From positions 2,864,178-2,928,177 of the forward strand of contig LNAC01000039.1 of assembly GCA_002007465.1 (NCBI GenBank): a stretch of DNA of 64,000 bases. The letters run 5' to 3'. The stretch's first letter is position 1. Each line of letters starts with the position of its first letter. This document shows positions 44,152 to 59,100 of the stretch, piece after piece. Under the pieces are notes generated by a model that made no database searches, was not told the DNA's origin, and saw only the letters and a program-made list of their open reading frames with translations. A program made the translations under genes and the position numbers. This DNA comes from Ailurus styani (Eukaryota; Chordata; Mammalia; Carnivora; Ailuridae).

Positions 44152-47100
44152 AAATAAATTCCAAAGTCATAGAATTTTTCACAAAAAGAAAAATAGCATA
44201 TTTCACTAAAACAAAATCCAGTAACTTTTAGAAAAATGCTAAGATTATATTGGGTCCCAAACTTGCACTGGTTCTACTTACAATTTTTCAACTTTACAAT
44301 GCTGCGAAAGCAATGCATTCAGTAGAAACCATACTCTGAATTTTGATCTTTTCCAGTTCTAATGGTATCTGACACCATGCTATCATTATGCTGGGGAGCA
44401 GGAGCAAACTGCAGCTCCCAGTCAGCCACACGATCGAGAGTAAACAATCGATACAACCATTCTGTACCCATACAATCATTCTGTTCTTCACTTTCAGTAC
44501 AGTATTCAATAAATTAACAAGAGACAGATATTCAACACTTTATTATAAAACAGGCTTTGTGTTAGATAATTTTGCCCAACTGTAGGTTAATGTAAGTGTT
44601 CTGCGCATGTTTAAGGTAGGCTAGGCTGAGCTATAATGTTTGGTAGGCTAGGTGTATTAAATGCATTTTCAACTGAGGATATTTTCAACTTAGGATCGAT
44701 GGCTTTATGAGGATGTAACCCCACTGTAAGCTGAGGAAGATCTGCATACACATTTCAAAGCAAAAAATACAACTTTATAGCATTTCATGGCCTTTTATCC
44801 AAAGAAATTCAAATGTAGGATTTTCTTTAATTACAAAGTTAATACAGGGTAATTTTTTAAATTTAGAAAAAATAAAGTTAGGGGAAAAAAACATTAGTAT
44901 TCAGAGAATCTTAACTCAACCAAGAACTGTCATTTGATATACTCAGTTTGCTGACCCATATTTTCCATTTTAATGATAGAAACCTTTAAGAGTATGAATT
45001 TATCTCCAAGTACAACTACACCCTTAAGGTTTTACTATGCAGTATTCTCATTTTTGGTATTTTCTAAATACGGCTGTCTGTTACTGCAGTAATATCCACC
45101 TAGGCTAAAGGGATACTTAGGAAAGTGTTAATTTCCAGACATTTGGTACTAGTTATTAATATTTACTTTCACAGACAGGGCTTAGGTCATGAAGAATGAG
45201 GAATCCCCACTTTTTGATTACACAGTTTTCAATTAAAAATGTGAACAAATTTATAAGGGCAATACGATTACCTGAAAGGACAGAGAACTCGTATGTGAAT
45301 CTCTAATACACATTAGTTCTACCTTAATATGCTATCAAATCCAAAGTGTATCTTCTAGCCACTTTGTCTAATGTATACAAAGTAATGGTCAAAATCTCCT
45401 ATCAGAATTATAATTTGTTTTTTCTTATATTTCCTCAAGTTTTTTCACTTATACATATTTTTGCCATATCTTAAGATTCATTATCAGATCTTTACTATAG
45501 ATCACATTATCTAAATCGAAGCATCTTTATTTGATCACTTATGTTTTGAAAACTTAGTAATTTTTGTTCCTATTCAACCAATAAACCATTGCCCAACCTT
45601 AAAGCCAGGCATGAAATGACTAGAAAGCATACAGTGCATTTTTACTTTGTACATTTATTTCTGGTAACATAATGTAAAGATTAAAGTCTTAATTGCTAAA
45701 ATGCACTGACCCCCCAAAATAGTAAAATCACTTTTAATAGGTAAATATTATAAAACACCTCCCTAATCAAGAAAATGCTAACAGAACCACTTTAGGGATA
45801 GCTGTAGAGTGTTTAAGACATTCTAAATCTAAGAAATTCACAGTAAACCCTTCTAGAACACTTTTCATTTGTGTTACCTTCAAGTAACACAACACACTGT
45901 TTAAAGCTGATTTTAAAGTGGCGAAGAATTACCTTTTTATGGTTAGAAACCCTCCTAAGATTGTCCTCTTCAATGTGAGGGAGCTGCAGAAGGGGAGACT
46001 TAAACTGCTGAAGGCCCTGCACAGCCATCTGGGAAAGCTTCATGCAGTTTTCTAGGGATGCCAAAGTTGGAGCACGAAACTCCCTTTCTTAGAAAGAACA
46101 GGAGCAAAAGAAAAAACAAGGCTGGACTTTTTATATGTTCCGGAGTATACAACTCATCATGAAAACATGACTCATATGAATATCATTAACACCTCAAATT
46201 TTAAGATTATAGTGCTGTTCCTTTATAAGTTGTAAGATCCTTTAAAAGTTCCAAGATCCAGTATGGAGGTTTCTCAAAAAGTTAAAACTAGAACCACTTT
46301 ATGACCCAGCAATTGCACTACTAGGTATTTACCCAAAGGATATGAAAATACAGATTCAAAGGGATACATGCACCCCAGTGTTTATAGCAGCGTTATCAAC
46401 AATAGCCAAACTATAGAGTCCAAATGTCCATTGATCAATGAATGGATAAACAAGATGTGGTATATATAAACAAAATGGAGTATTACTCAGCTATCAAAAA
46501 GCATGAAATCTTGCCATTTGCAACAATGTGGACAGAGCCAGAGTACATTAAGCTAAGTGAAAAAAGTCAGAGAAAGATAAATACCACATGATCTCATTCA
46601 TATGTGGAATTTTAAGAAAGAAAACAGATAGACATATAGGAAGGGGGAAAAGAAAAAAAAAGGAGAGAAGGTATAAGAAACTCTTAATGACAGAGGATAA
46701 ACTGAGGGTTGATAGAGCGAGGTGGGTGGGGATGGGCTAAATGGTGATGGGTATTAAAGAGGACACTTGTTGTGATAAGCACTGGATGTTGTATATAAGT
46801 GATGAATCACTGAATTCTACTCTAGAAACCAATGTTGCACTGTATGTTAACTTCCTAAAATTTAATTAAAAAAAAAAGTTGTAAGATACCAAAAATTATA
46901 TATAAACATGCTCAAATGCAACAATCATTATCCAGCAACAAGCACTGGTTTAACAGGAAAATTCTCTGCATCACCTTCCCAAAACAGTAAATTATCAGTC
47001 TCAATAACAAACTGATACCATGCCAAGAACTGATATCAGCCATAACAAAAACCACAACTATTATCTCCTTTCTTAAGGGTCTCCCTTTCCATTACTGACC

Positions 47101-50100
47101 ACAAACTCCCTCATTCTTTTTTCTTTCCCCTCATTCTTTTTTCCCTTCATGCAAAAAACACTACATGTCAGATGAGTCATCACTACATCACTTGAATTAT
47201 TTCAAACTCATTGTTAAAATACAAAATAACCTAACTCTAAAAATATTCGAAAGAAGGAAAAGGTATCTTAAATCTTTATAATCAGTGGCAACAAACAATA
47301 AAACAATAAATAAATTCAAAAACATGAGTTGTGATAAAGACTTTACATAATGAAAAATATAGGAAAGAAGAAAAACCATGAACAAAAAGTGGGAAAGCTG
47401 ATTCAACTTATATATAGGCAGAATTACTGTAGGTACTCATAAATCCTAAAACTATGAAGTATAATTTGAAGAAGCTTGCAAGAAAAAGTACAACATAATT
47501 AATTACATTTCCACCTCACCTTCACGGCTCCGGGCCATTATTATTAGCTGGCAGATAACATTAACCATTTCTTGAAGTAGAGCCGGGCATTTTTTCAACA
47601 TAAATTGCTGATCTGCAAAACAATAGAAAACCTGAAACAAATCACTCCACTTTTATAGTTAAAACATTTTTATCATCTGTAGTCCAAGACTAATATTAAA
47701 TTCAAGTTGTCCCATAAATATTTCATACTACCACAGAATTTTACAGGCTGAACACAAGAATTTCCCCCAAGTAGCACTGTCAAAAATCAGTCAGAAAACC
47801 CTAGCTCAGATTAGATGTTTCAAAGGCAAATTTTTAGTATTATGGTGGTGTGCTTTGTAAGTTACCTCCCTTTTCTGGAAGAATAATCTTAAACTTAATT
47901 CTAATCTTACTATATTTAAGAACCTTAAGAATCTTCTTGTGTACCTAAGTTTCTATAACTATGAATAAGTCCAAAGACTAAGATTGAGAATAAATGTTAA
48001 CTCAATGCAGAAAGAGAAGGGGGAGGAAGAGGAAGGAGACAGACTCATCTTTACTGCATGTAATAGTTAACTATTAAGATTATCCTTTGGGGTTAGTACT
48101 CAACCTAAAAAAATATTTGTTCCCTGTTTCCTAGATAATTGGTAAAAAATGGAAATGGTTTTATATCTGTACAGAATATTAGGAAAATCAGAATTACTGG
48201 TTAATTTGCAACTCCAACAACAATGCCTAAATAGCGGTCTGTCATTCCATCACAAATATCCTATTTTATCACCAATTGCTGAGCATCAACTAGCCTTGTT
48301 TTCGGGGAGGAATTTGATTATATTATTGGTTTTAAAAAGGGACAGAAGAGGAGCTTCATTTTATTCCCTAGGGATAATTTTCTTTTAAAACTTCAAATGA
48401 AGTAATTCAAGTAAAGAAGAAATGACACTCAAATTCATGATACCCTTGGAAACAGCACTGTCCCAATCCACTGCTTTTCTTCTACATAGAGAAGTGGCTT
48501 CAAGCAATTTAGGAAGCTTTCAATAAAGATTAAACCCTTCATCAGCAATCACTGCTGGAGGTGATGGTAGTAGTGGTGGTTGACTGAGATATTTGTTGTG
48601 AAATCCACTTTTTCTTCCCCCAAAAAGCTTGAAAAGCTTACAAAATCTTTTTTAAAAAGTCATTAAAAATTACTGTATAATCTACAACCGAATAAACATT
48701 TCTCAGAGTATTCTCTCACCTTAAAATACTAAATTTTAACATTTGTCAAAATATCTGACTTACTTTAGACCTTCAAAATATTTGTGAATTATGTAGCATA
48801 AAGATTCCTTTTTAAAGGGTCCTTGAGCAATTATTCGATTGAGCAAAAAAGAACAGGGCCAAAACACTGCACCATGAGATCTAATTAAATCCACTGCTTT
48901 TGTACCATTAAAACCCTGCAGAGGGGAACCTGGGTGGCTCAGTCAGCTAAGCATCCAAATCTTGGTTTCGGCTCAGGTTATGACCTCAGGTTTGTGAGAT
49001 GTTTGATGAACATGATGGCCCCACCCCAGGCTCTATCCTCAGCTCTGAGTCTCCTTGAGAGTCTTTCCCCTTCTTCCTCCCTCTCCCAGCTCGCGTGTGG
49101 CGTGTGCTTTCTAAAATAAATAAATAAAATCTTAAACAAAAAACTCTGCAGATACTAGAATCATACCTTCTTCAAGGGTCTCAGGAATTTTCATTCTAGC
49201 AAGATGAGACAGTAAAAGAACTCTGGCTTTCAGGCTATATGGGCAGGTAAGTGGAGGTTCATTCTTCTTTAGATTAATGCTGCCAATTTCTCTGATTAGC
49301 TAGAGTAAATAAAGTAATTATTAAAAAATATATACCTAAACAAGCATTAACCTTAATACCTAAATGCTTATATCAAGGAATTCGGGGAATAGGCCTAACC
49401 TGAGGTATTAGAATATTATCTGTTGGTCTGCTTGTGGCATCTTTATTATACTGAGGATCAAATTCAGAGGCTCCAGCCAAAACCATGATAAGACCTAAGA
49501 AAACAAAAATAATATGAAGGTAAATAAATACATTTGCTCACCTATTAATTTCCTCTCCTATGATATTTCATTAATCCTACACTGAGGCAATTTTCCACTT
49601 GCACGCAAAGCTAAAAATCATCTGTACTCCACTAACAAGTATTCATTTTTCCCATAAAAAAGAAACATTTCACTTTTTAAAATATGTACAATATTACTAT
49701 CACAAGTAAAGAGAAAAATACATCAAATTAAGTGCCCCAAAGCACTGGATGCACAAAAATCAGTTCAAATAGCATTTGTTTCTAGACTTCAGCATGTGTT
49801 CCACAGAAACTTTCTATAGAGTAATTATTAAGTATCCCATGTGATCTTAATAACTTTATGTGAAAACCAGGGAGCTCCATAGTTAAGCAAGGCTGAGAAA
49901 CAATGAGTTAAAAAGAGTTTTAGGTTTCTTCACTTCATGATTTCTCAGAGCCTTGAGTAAACTGAAAATACTCTGTAATTCACAGCAATTTTTATTATGG
50001 AACTCCGGAGGGTTTGCGGAAAGTGTTCTTAGATGTACGCATGATTCGCAGCCACATATACTATTAGCATTACTCATTAGCCTATATAAGCTCTTTAAAG

Positions 50101-53100
50101 ACTGGCATTATAGTCATGAATCTTATCTTCAAGCAGAAAATACATGCAATGTATTCACAAAAAGCAGGACAGTACAAAGGTTAACAGCATAGACCCTAGA
50201 GTTTCACTCCCTAAATGACCTACGACAATATTCTTCACCTCTCTATGGGCCTCAGTTTCTTCAGACGTGCCTGAAACACAGTAGTATGTGTATGCTACTA
50301 ACTACCATCACTACTCTCAAATGTTTCATGAAACAATTATTCCTAAAACAGCTATATACTAAATGATGCCAACATAAAGTAATCAAGGATATATAACCAA
50401 GCCCACCAGCAGCTAAACAATGCTTTTCTGATAGAACTGTGTAAGGATAAGGATAACTGTGTAAGGATAACTGTGTAAGGATAACGTCAGAAATAAAATA
50501 GAAAGATCACTGATGCAAAAAATACATTAAGTTAAAACACATCATAAACATGAAACACTTTCATAAGGGGGTTTCTATATTAATACTTCAATTCGACATA
50601 AGTTAAACTGATATATGTGTGCAAAAGGGAAAGTAACAGCCACTTATTCTTCAGAAATAAAAGATTTGCTCATTCCAAAAGTATTCCAAAAATAAAAGAT
50701 CTGTTCACAGTCACATGATTCTGAGAAGTCTCTTTCTCATTACCAAAAAAATTAATAGAACTGGCAAATCCAAACTACAGAAAACTCCACTTAGGTTTTA
50801 GAACAAAAATCTAACAGTAAGGCACAATTTAAAACTTTTTAAAACCTGTATCTTCCTTTTTTTTTTTTTTTTTTTGCCTAAGGAGGGGAAGCATGGCTTG
50901 TCTATATGTCTGTAAGTTCTGCAAAGCAGTGATTCTGAAAGGCAACACTATATATTCCAAGGATAAAATTTATAATGTTAGCTTTATGGAGTCAAAGATA
51001 TTTTAGATGGAACTTTTTTTTCCCATAAAGAAATTCTGAAATAAGACTCTGGGAATGAAACATTCTGGCAACACATCCAAGATCTCTACTTATTATTGAG
51101 ATTAATACAGTATAACATACTGATTTAGGGCTTGGAAACCAGACTGCTTGAGTTCAATCCTAACTCTACCACTTACTGTACATATCCTTAGGCTCAGTTC
51201 CCCCTTCTATAATATGTGCTTAAAAACAGAAACTTACTTATGGGAGCAAAATAAAGATTAAATGAGTTAACACATACATAATCCCTAGCAATGCCTGGTA
51301 TACAAGAAAATACTCAAGAAATATTAGTTAGTATTACTACAAAATTAACAACATGAAGCTTCACCATAAAATTTCTAGGGGAAAAAATACATATATATGG
51401 CTGAGTAAATGATAATAATAGAAATACATGTGATAAAGGGTATTAACATTCTCCTCCAGCTTTAGTTATATGAACAGAATATAAAACTGAAATGAAAAGT
51501 CTCCAGTTGAATATATATCACATAAATGATTCAGATAATAATCTAGTATCATAGCTACTTAAATTTACTTACGTTTCATATCCATATTTCGGGTTTTATA
51601 AACAAAATATGTATAAATCTGTGTTGTGCGTATTAGGATCTGGTCTCCACTATAGCGTATTGACCGATACCACCAGGAGCCCTAAAATGCAAATAAAATT
51701 AAACAATAAATAAAGGATCAAAATCACAACAAATATTAGGTTTGATGCAGAATATGTTTCTAGTCAAATTTTCTAAATGTTCACAAAACAAGTAACAATA
51801 CCTAAACTTTAGAACAAATGCTTTGTTACATATATCAAATTATTCAAGTATTTATACTGCCCAACATCTAAACACCAACCTAATTCACTACATATATATG
51901 ATTAAAACACTTATGGTTCAGTTAGAAGCTGAAGACAAAACAGAAACAAAACAACCCATTGCCTAAAATCAACAAGCTGGTTCCTGACACAGTTTTTATT
52001 TAGTATTTAGTAAGTTATAGTGCAGGAGCAATTTTATAGTTGATATGCTATTTCATTCACATGATTCCATATAGCTGGATCCTCACATGACAAACCTATG
52101 AAGAAGGCAAGACAAGTTAATTATCAATCTCACTATGGGACTCAGAGGAACTCTAAGACCAGAAAGAAAACCACCAGTCACAAAAGAAACAGTAAAATCA
52201 TATTATGTTATGTCCATATTGAGTATTATGAAACAGTTTTTAAAAATGAGGTTGCTCTATATGTTGTGCCCCCAATATAGGAAGCAAAAAAATCAAGAAC
52301 AATACATACAGTAAGAGGATTTTTTTTAAGTGTGTATGTGTATATAATCTATAGAAAAATATCTGAAAGGGGCGCCTGGATGCCTCAGTTGGTTAAGCAT
52401 CCAACTCTTGATTTCAGCTCAAGTCATGACCTCAGGGTCCAGGGATCTGGCCCTGCACTGGGCTCCATGCTCAGCAGGGAGTCTGCTTGAGATTCTTTCT
52501 TTCCCTCTCCCCCTGCCGCTCCCCCCTCAAAAATTAGTAACTTTTTTTTTTAATCTGAAAGGGAAAACACCAAACTTATCAGTGACTATCTCTAACGAAG
52601 AAATGAAGTTGAAGTTGATGGATGTGACAAAGGAAGACATTCTAAACTCTAAATACATCTGTATTGTTTCAGTTGTGTGTAACTTCTGTATCAGGAGGAG
52701 ATATACTTTAACATACTCAAATGATATCACCTTTAGAAGACCTTTAAAGTTTAGTTGAATATAAGAGTCTTAAAATTCAAGGACCAATGGATTATATTCT
52801 AATACAAATTGCAATCTTATAGGGAGACTCCAAAGCATGCCACCAATTCCCTTTCCAAATAATAAAGAGTTAGAACTTACTACAACAACTGGAAGGATAA
52901 CCATGAATGCTAATCCATACACAAGTAAAACCTAGAATTGAAAAGAAAATAATTATAGCTTTCACAGGTCAATTTTAACATCTAAGGACACTTATTTTTT
53001 AGGCCTACATGGGGGAGACACTCTCAAAAGCACTCCTCATGTATTATTACATTTAATCCTTATTTTCAAACTCTATGAGAAAGGTACCATTATTATTTTC

Positions 53101-56100
53101 CTTTTGCAAATAGAGAACCTGAGGCACACACAGCTTACATGACTTGTCGCAGATTACATAGCCAGTAAGTGATGGAGCCAGGAGTGGAATCCAGGCATTT
53201 CAACTCTAAAAATTTATGCTTTTATCCACTATAATAAATTATCTTATAATCTGCTCAGTAGAAAACACCAGCAAAACAGCTTCATAAATGATATTTTCCG
53301 TCCAGTCAGGTACTTTTAGATGCACACTTTAGCAAGTAGTTAGTGTCTTACAAATAAATAATAGTAGCCTGGTTTCTAATCAAGGAGCAACTTCATAACG
53401 TTCTGTTAACAAGTAATTTCTATCTATTGGTCTTAGATTTTTCTCCTACTTCTTTATCCCAAATCAGTTAGCTAACCATTTTTCTCTTCTCCAGTATTCC
53501 CACAGTAATCCTAAGCATGACAGACACTCTTCTATATGAAACCATATATCCCTGAAGATAATGAATGTTCTTCAGCCATGAAATAACATTAAACAGCCAT
53601 TTTCAAAACAAATTACAGACTATATGAATTTTGTTTTTTATTGCTTCAAAGACAGCTCCTAATCATTTTTAAGAATTGTGAAATAGGGATTACAGACTAT
53701 ATGAATTTTCTTTTTATTGCTTCAAAGACAGCTCCTAATCATTTTTAAGAAATGTGAAATAGGGAAATATCTATTACTGAACGATAGGTTAAGATAACTC
53801 CTGATGTTTTAGAGTTGCAGCATCTATCACTGATTAAAGTCTGATATTCTGGGTGCCTGGGTGGCTCAGTTGGTTGAGTTGGCTTCAGATTCTTTCTCCC
53901 TCCTCCTGTACCCCTCCTCTCTCTCTTTCTCTCTCTCCCAGGTAAATAAAATCTTAAAAAAAAAAAAAAAAGTCTGATATCCTACTGCTTCCCTAAGTAC
54001 TATACGGAATATATACATAGCATTAATTATTAATTAATTATATAATGTTAATTTTAGTTAACATTATAATTTAGCTTGGATAAATGTGAAATGAAGGATA
54101 ATTTAAATTTTGAGTACTACTTAGGATACCATATAAAACCACAGTTCTCCAAACCAAAGATAAGACCTAACCTGAAACTGCCTCCAAAAGAAATCACAAC
54201 TTTAAGTTTGAAAACTACACTTAGAACACACTGCCCAAACAGCAACCGAATAATGAGAATCAATTCTTTTTTCCATTATGTAAAAAGTTTTCACAATACA
54301 GTTACATTAAAAAGAGCATAGCAGTATTTTGTTATAGCTCTCTTTATATATTACTAAGATATATCTAACACATTATAATGTGTCTTATTTACATGCACTT
54401 ACCAAAATTGAGTTTTTCTGGTCGACTATCCAAGCTGGCAAGGCAATTCCAAAGCTTGTGGCTAAAACAGAAAGAGTTATTTCTGAAAAATCTCCACTTT
54501 TAGTTTTATTACTTAGTTATATCCTGAAATTCTACCTTCCAAATCCCCCCTGCCAAAAAAAGCTTTGAGAAAGATTATATCATGTGTGTTCCCATTACAT
54601 AAAAGTTAATGGATTTTTCTGGGGGGGGGGGATCAACCAAAGTACATGAATTCCTTCTTATTAAATCTAAATTCTTTTATATGTTCTGAGCAATGTAAAC
54701 ACTATGAATATACAAGAAAATGTTTAAAGTCAATAAAGAAAAACAGACTGTTTTCATCCAACTTGTATCAACTGCTAGCTGGAAATGATGAATAATTACA
54801 GTGATTACTCTTCTCATCAACCCAATCTAAGTTCTACCTTTCAAACTGGTTGCTAGAAAGAAAAATAAAGTAAAAATTAGCTAAACAGAACTCATTTACA
54901 TATCTATCTAACTCCTTAAGGTTATAATTTTCCTATTCACAAACTAAAAAAATCAAAATATTCCTTTCAATCTATTTTACACACACACACATATACACAG
55001 CATATCACCAGTAATTTTTAATTATTATTTACCACACCTTGAGGGCCATCTGGATTTCCAAACTCTTCCCAATTTTTCCGTGACTCTTCATCAGTTAAAC
55101 TATCATTAACAGAATAAAATTGCAAAATTAGAAAGCCACATCTGAAAAGTACTCATATATACAAACTCTATTGACTAATCAACTCATTTCTCATAGATAC
55201 TAATTTTAGAAAATCAAGAAAAGCCTCTCTGAAATCAGAAAAAAAGAGAGGAAAGCAAGGAGTTCTACATTAAAGCAAATGAGAAAACTGAGCCTTCAGA
55301 GAAATTCCCGGTTGGCCCATGGATTCTCAAGTTTCACCAATTCAAACTGGAAGATAAAACTTTAAAGGTTTTTAAAGGTGCATGTATCTTTTTGAATGTC
55401 TTTGCTTTCTTTGGGTAAAAACTCAATAGTGAAATTATGGGATCATACAGTATTTCTATTTTTAATGTTTTGAGGAACCTGCACACTGTCTTCCACAGTG
55501 GCTATACCAATTTACATTCCCACCAACAGTGCATGGAAACTTCCACATCCTCGCCAACACTTATTTTTCTTTTCGATTATAGCCATTTTGACAGGTGAAA
55601 GGTGGTAACTCACTGTGGTTTTGATTTGCACTTTCCTGATGATTAGCGCTATTGAGCATCTTTTCATGTGTTTATTGACCATCTTTATGTCTTCTTTGGA
55701 AAAATATCTATTAAGGTCCTCTGCCCGTTTAATTGTATTGTTGGTTTTTTGGTGTTGCATTATGTAAGTTCTTTATATATTTTACATATTAACCCCTTAT
55801 TGAACATATCATTTGCAAACATCTCCCATTCAGTAGGTTGCCTTTTTGTTTTATTGGTTTCCTCCACTGTGTAAAAGCTTTTTACTTTGGTATAGTCCCA
55901 ATAGTTCATTTTTGCTGTTGTTTTCCTTGCCTTACAATCTTTTTTAATATCTTTTTAAGTAGGCTCCACGCCCAATGCAGGGCTTCAACTCACGACCCTG
56001 AGATCAAGAGTTGCATGCTCTACTGATTGAGCCCACCAGGCACCCCTGCCTTATGATTTTTATCCAGAAAAATGCTACAGCGGATCTCAAAGAAATTACT

Positions 56101-59100
56101 GCTTATGTTCTTCTAGGTGTTTTACGGTTTCAGGTCTCATAACTAGGTCTTTAATCTATTTTGAGTTTATTTTTGTATATGATGTAAGAAAGTGGTCCAG
56201 TTCCATTCTTTTGCATGTAACTGTCCAGTTTTCCCAGCACCAATTTTGAAGAGACTGACTTTCCCCATTGTATACTTTTGCCTCCTTTGTCATAGATTAA
56301 TTGACCATATAAATGCAGGTTTATTTCTGGGCTTTCTATTCTGTTCCACTGATCTGTGTGTCTATTTTTGTGCCAATACTATACGGTTTAGTTACTATAA
56401 CTTTGTATCTTGAAATCTGGAATTGTTATACTTCCAGCTTTGTTCTTCTTTCTCAAGATTCCTTTGGCTATTCAGGGTCTCTTGTGGTTCCATATAAATT
56501 TTAGGATTATTTATTCTAGTTCTCTGAAAAATGCTATTGGTATTTTGATAGGGATTATATGGAATCTGTAGATTGCTTTGGGTAATACAGACATTTTAAC
56601 AATATTAATTCTTCAATCCATGAGCATCGAATATCTTTCCATTTGTTTGTATCATCTTTAATTTTTTTTCATAAGTGTTTTATACAGAGTACAGAGGTCT
56701 TTTCACCTCCTTAAATTTATTTCTAGGTATTCTTTTTAATGCAATTGTAAATGAAATTGTTTTCTTAAATTCTTTCTGCTATTTCATTTGTGTATAAAAA
56801 CGCAACCAATTTCTGGGTATTAATTTTGTATCCCATAAATTTACTGAATTCATTTATTACTTTTAAAAGTTTTTTGGTGGTCTTTAGGGTTTTCTATGTA
56901 TAGTATCATGCCATCTGCAAAAGGTTACAGTTTAATTCCTTCCTTACCAGTATGGATGTCTTTTATTTATTTTCTCATCTGACTACCGTGACTTCCAGTC
57001 ACTTCTGACTTCCAGTACTATGTTGAATAAAAGTGGTGAGAGTGGACATCTTGTCTTAGCTCAGTTTTTCACCACTGAATATGATGTTAGCTGTGGATTT
57101 TTCATATATGGCCTTTATTATGTTGAGGTATGTTCCCTCTAAGAATTGAGGGAGAGTTTTATCATAAAACAGATGTTGAATTTTTACAAAATACATTTTC
57201 TGAACCTATGGAGATGATCGTCTGATTTTTATTCTTCCTTCTATTAATGTGGTGCATCACCCTGACTGATTTTGCAAATACTGAGACATCCTTGCATCCC
57301 CAGAATAAATCCTACTTGATTGTGGTGAATGATTCTTTTAATGTATTGTTGAATGTGACTTGGTAATATTTTGTTGAGGATTTCTGCACCTACGTTCATC
57401 AGGGATTGAAAATATTTTAAACTTACAATTTGGTTATTTACGAAAACAAGTACATTGACATCTTCAGTCCCTTTTTAACTTTAACTCCACTTAACTATTT
57501 GACTTACAACAAAAAGCGCTGTAGAGAGGTTGCAAGTTCATAAGGAGGGGTGCTTATGGTGGCTCTTTTTTGCTAAGGGAGGGATATTTCTCAAAAAATT
57601 TTGCCCTTGTTTCCCTGTACAACTGTACACTTACCCAGGGCTTTTGCTATTATTTTTCTCAATATTCTGTCTTCTAATCAGATTCTTTTCCCAAAAATAA
57701 TTGTCTGCTCTACCTTTCTAATGATGGCAGCATAATAAACTGCTCTGTTCTCTATACAATGCCCTCAGATTTTGCAAAATAAAGCAGAGCTCACATCATA
57801 GAAGCACTTGATTTTTTCAAACTGCACACATAGCTGATTACCATTCCAGTAATTCATTCATTAAGCTAACTTGTACAACTGGTGTGTGACAGGCACCTTG
57901 CACCATACTCAATCAAATTAAAGGAACTTTATCATAAACTTTTTAAAAGTATAAGAAAGCAACATTTTTGGCTACTTATTAGTGCTTCAGTATAATACCA
58001 TTCCTAAGACCTAAAGTACTTAAAAGTTATGTAATTCTAGGGCACCTGGGCCGCTCAGATGGTTAAGCGTCTGCCTTCAGTTCAGGTCATAATCTCTGGG
58101 TCCTGGGATCAAGCCCCCTCTCTGGCTCCCTGCTCAGCGGGGAGTCTGCCTCTCCCTCTACCTCTCTCCTTGCTTGTGCTGGCTCTCTCACTCTCTCTCC
58201 CTCAAATGAAATAAAAAACTTAAAAAAAAAAAGTTATGTCATTTTAGTATATAATTCATATATAATAAGCTTAAACAAGACCAATGATATTAACATAATT
58301 TTTAAAAATTCAAATAACATTTCCTAAACATGATTATATCCCTTAACTTTGCGGGTGGGAGGTTGTGTCACAGATCCTACTACAAACCTGACAAAAATCT
58401 CTAACTCTTCTGGCCCTGGAAAAATGCAGTTACAAATACACATAAATTCTGTATACAGTTTCAGGGGCCCAAGATTTTACATCCAGATCTAGGTAGTGTT
58501 TTCATTAAATTATAGGTGAATGACCCGAGTTGACTATGTAAAGTTAAGTTACATATTCATGCATAGGAACACATGAAAACATGTTTTTTGAAAAAAAGAG
58601 CTTAAAGTAACATCTACACTGTCCACTTGTTATAAAGTAGCTTAAACATAGGTTTTATACCCAAAAGCCAAATCACAACTATATCCAAAAGAAACCAGAA
58701 ACTATGAACCAGAAAATCCGATATTTGGTCTAACTCTTCAAAAATAACCAGACCTCCTTTCCTTTAAGTTAGAAACTGGCATGAAGAAATAGGAATGACC
58801 CAGCTTGTTGTTATAATGGGCAAATAATGGAAGAGAAAATATCCTGAATAGCCAAAGCAAATTCTAAAAAAACTCTGCAGTTCAAAGCCTATAAATGCAT
58901 TCTAAAGGCTGCTTCAGTTATACTTAGGCTGCTAGAGCTATGCATAAAATGGGAACTTCAATCAGCCAGAATTTATATTTATCTAATCCATTTATATGTA
59001 CACAAGTTACAAGATCTCAAAGTTCTGGGTCCCCTAATCATTTTACTCCTTCATGTGTCTGATGGACCATCAACTATTTAAGACAATTTACTTTAAAAAC

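Larger units (their letters stand above)
44111..45932 (-). other. SEC63: SEC63 intron 12
   Basis: A 1.8 kb intron with the (AG)n tract and a DNA-transposon-like fragment (44270-44750). 44760-45930 is AT-rich with no recognised repeat. Confidence 0.8.
49495..51572 (-). other. SEC63: SEC63 intron 8
   Basis: A 2.1 kb AT-rich intron with two MIR pieces (about 50165-50285 and 51125-51340, both plus), a small 14-bp tandem repeat at 50436-50485, and a T17-type run near 50858. Confidence 0.8.
52932..54402 (-). other. SEC63: SEC63 intron 6
   Basis: A 1.5 kb intron with a MIR (about 52995-53235, minus), a 77-bp tandem duplication (53612-53764) and an internally deleted SINE (53851-53972). Confidence 0.85.
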
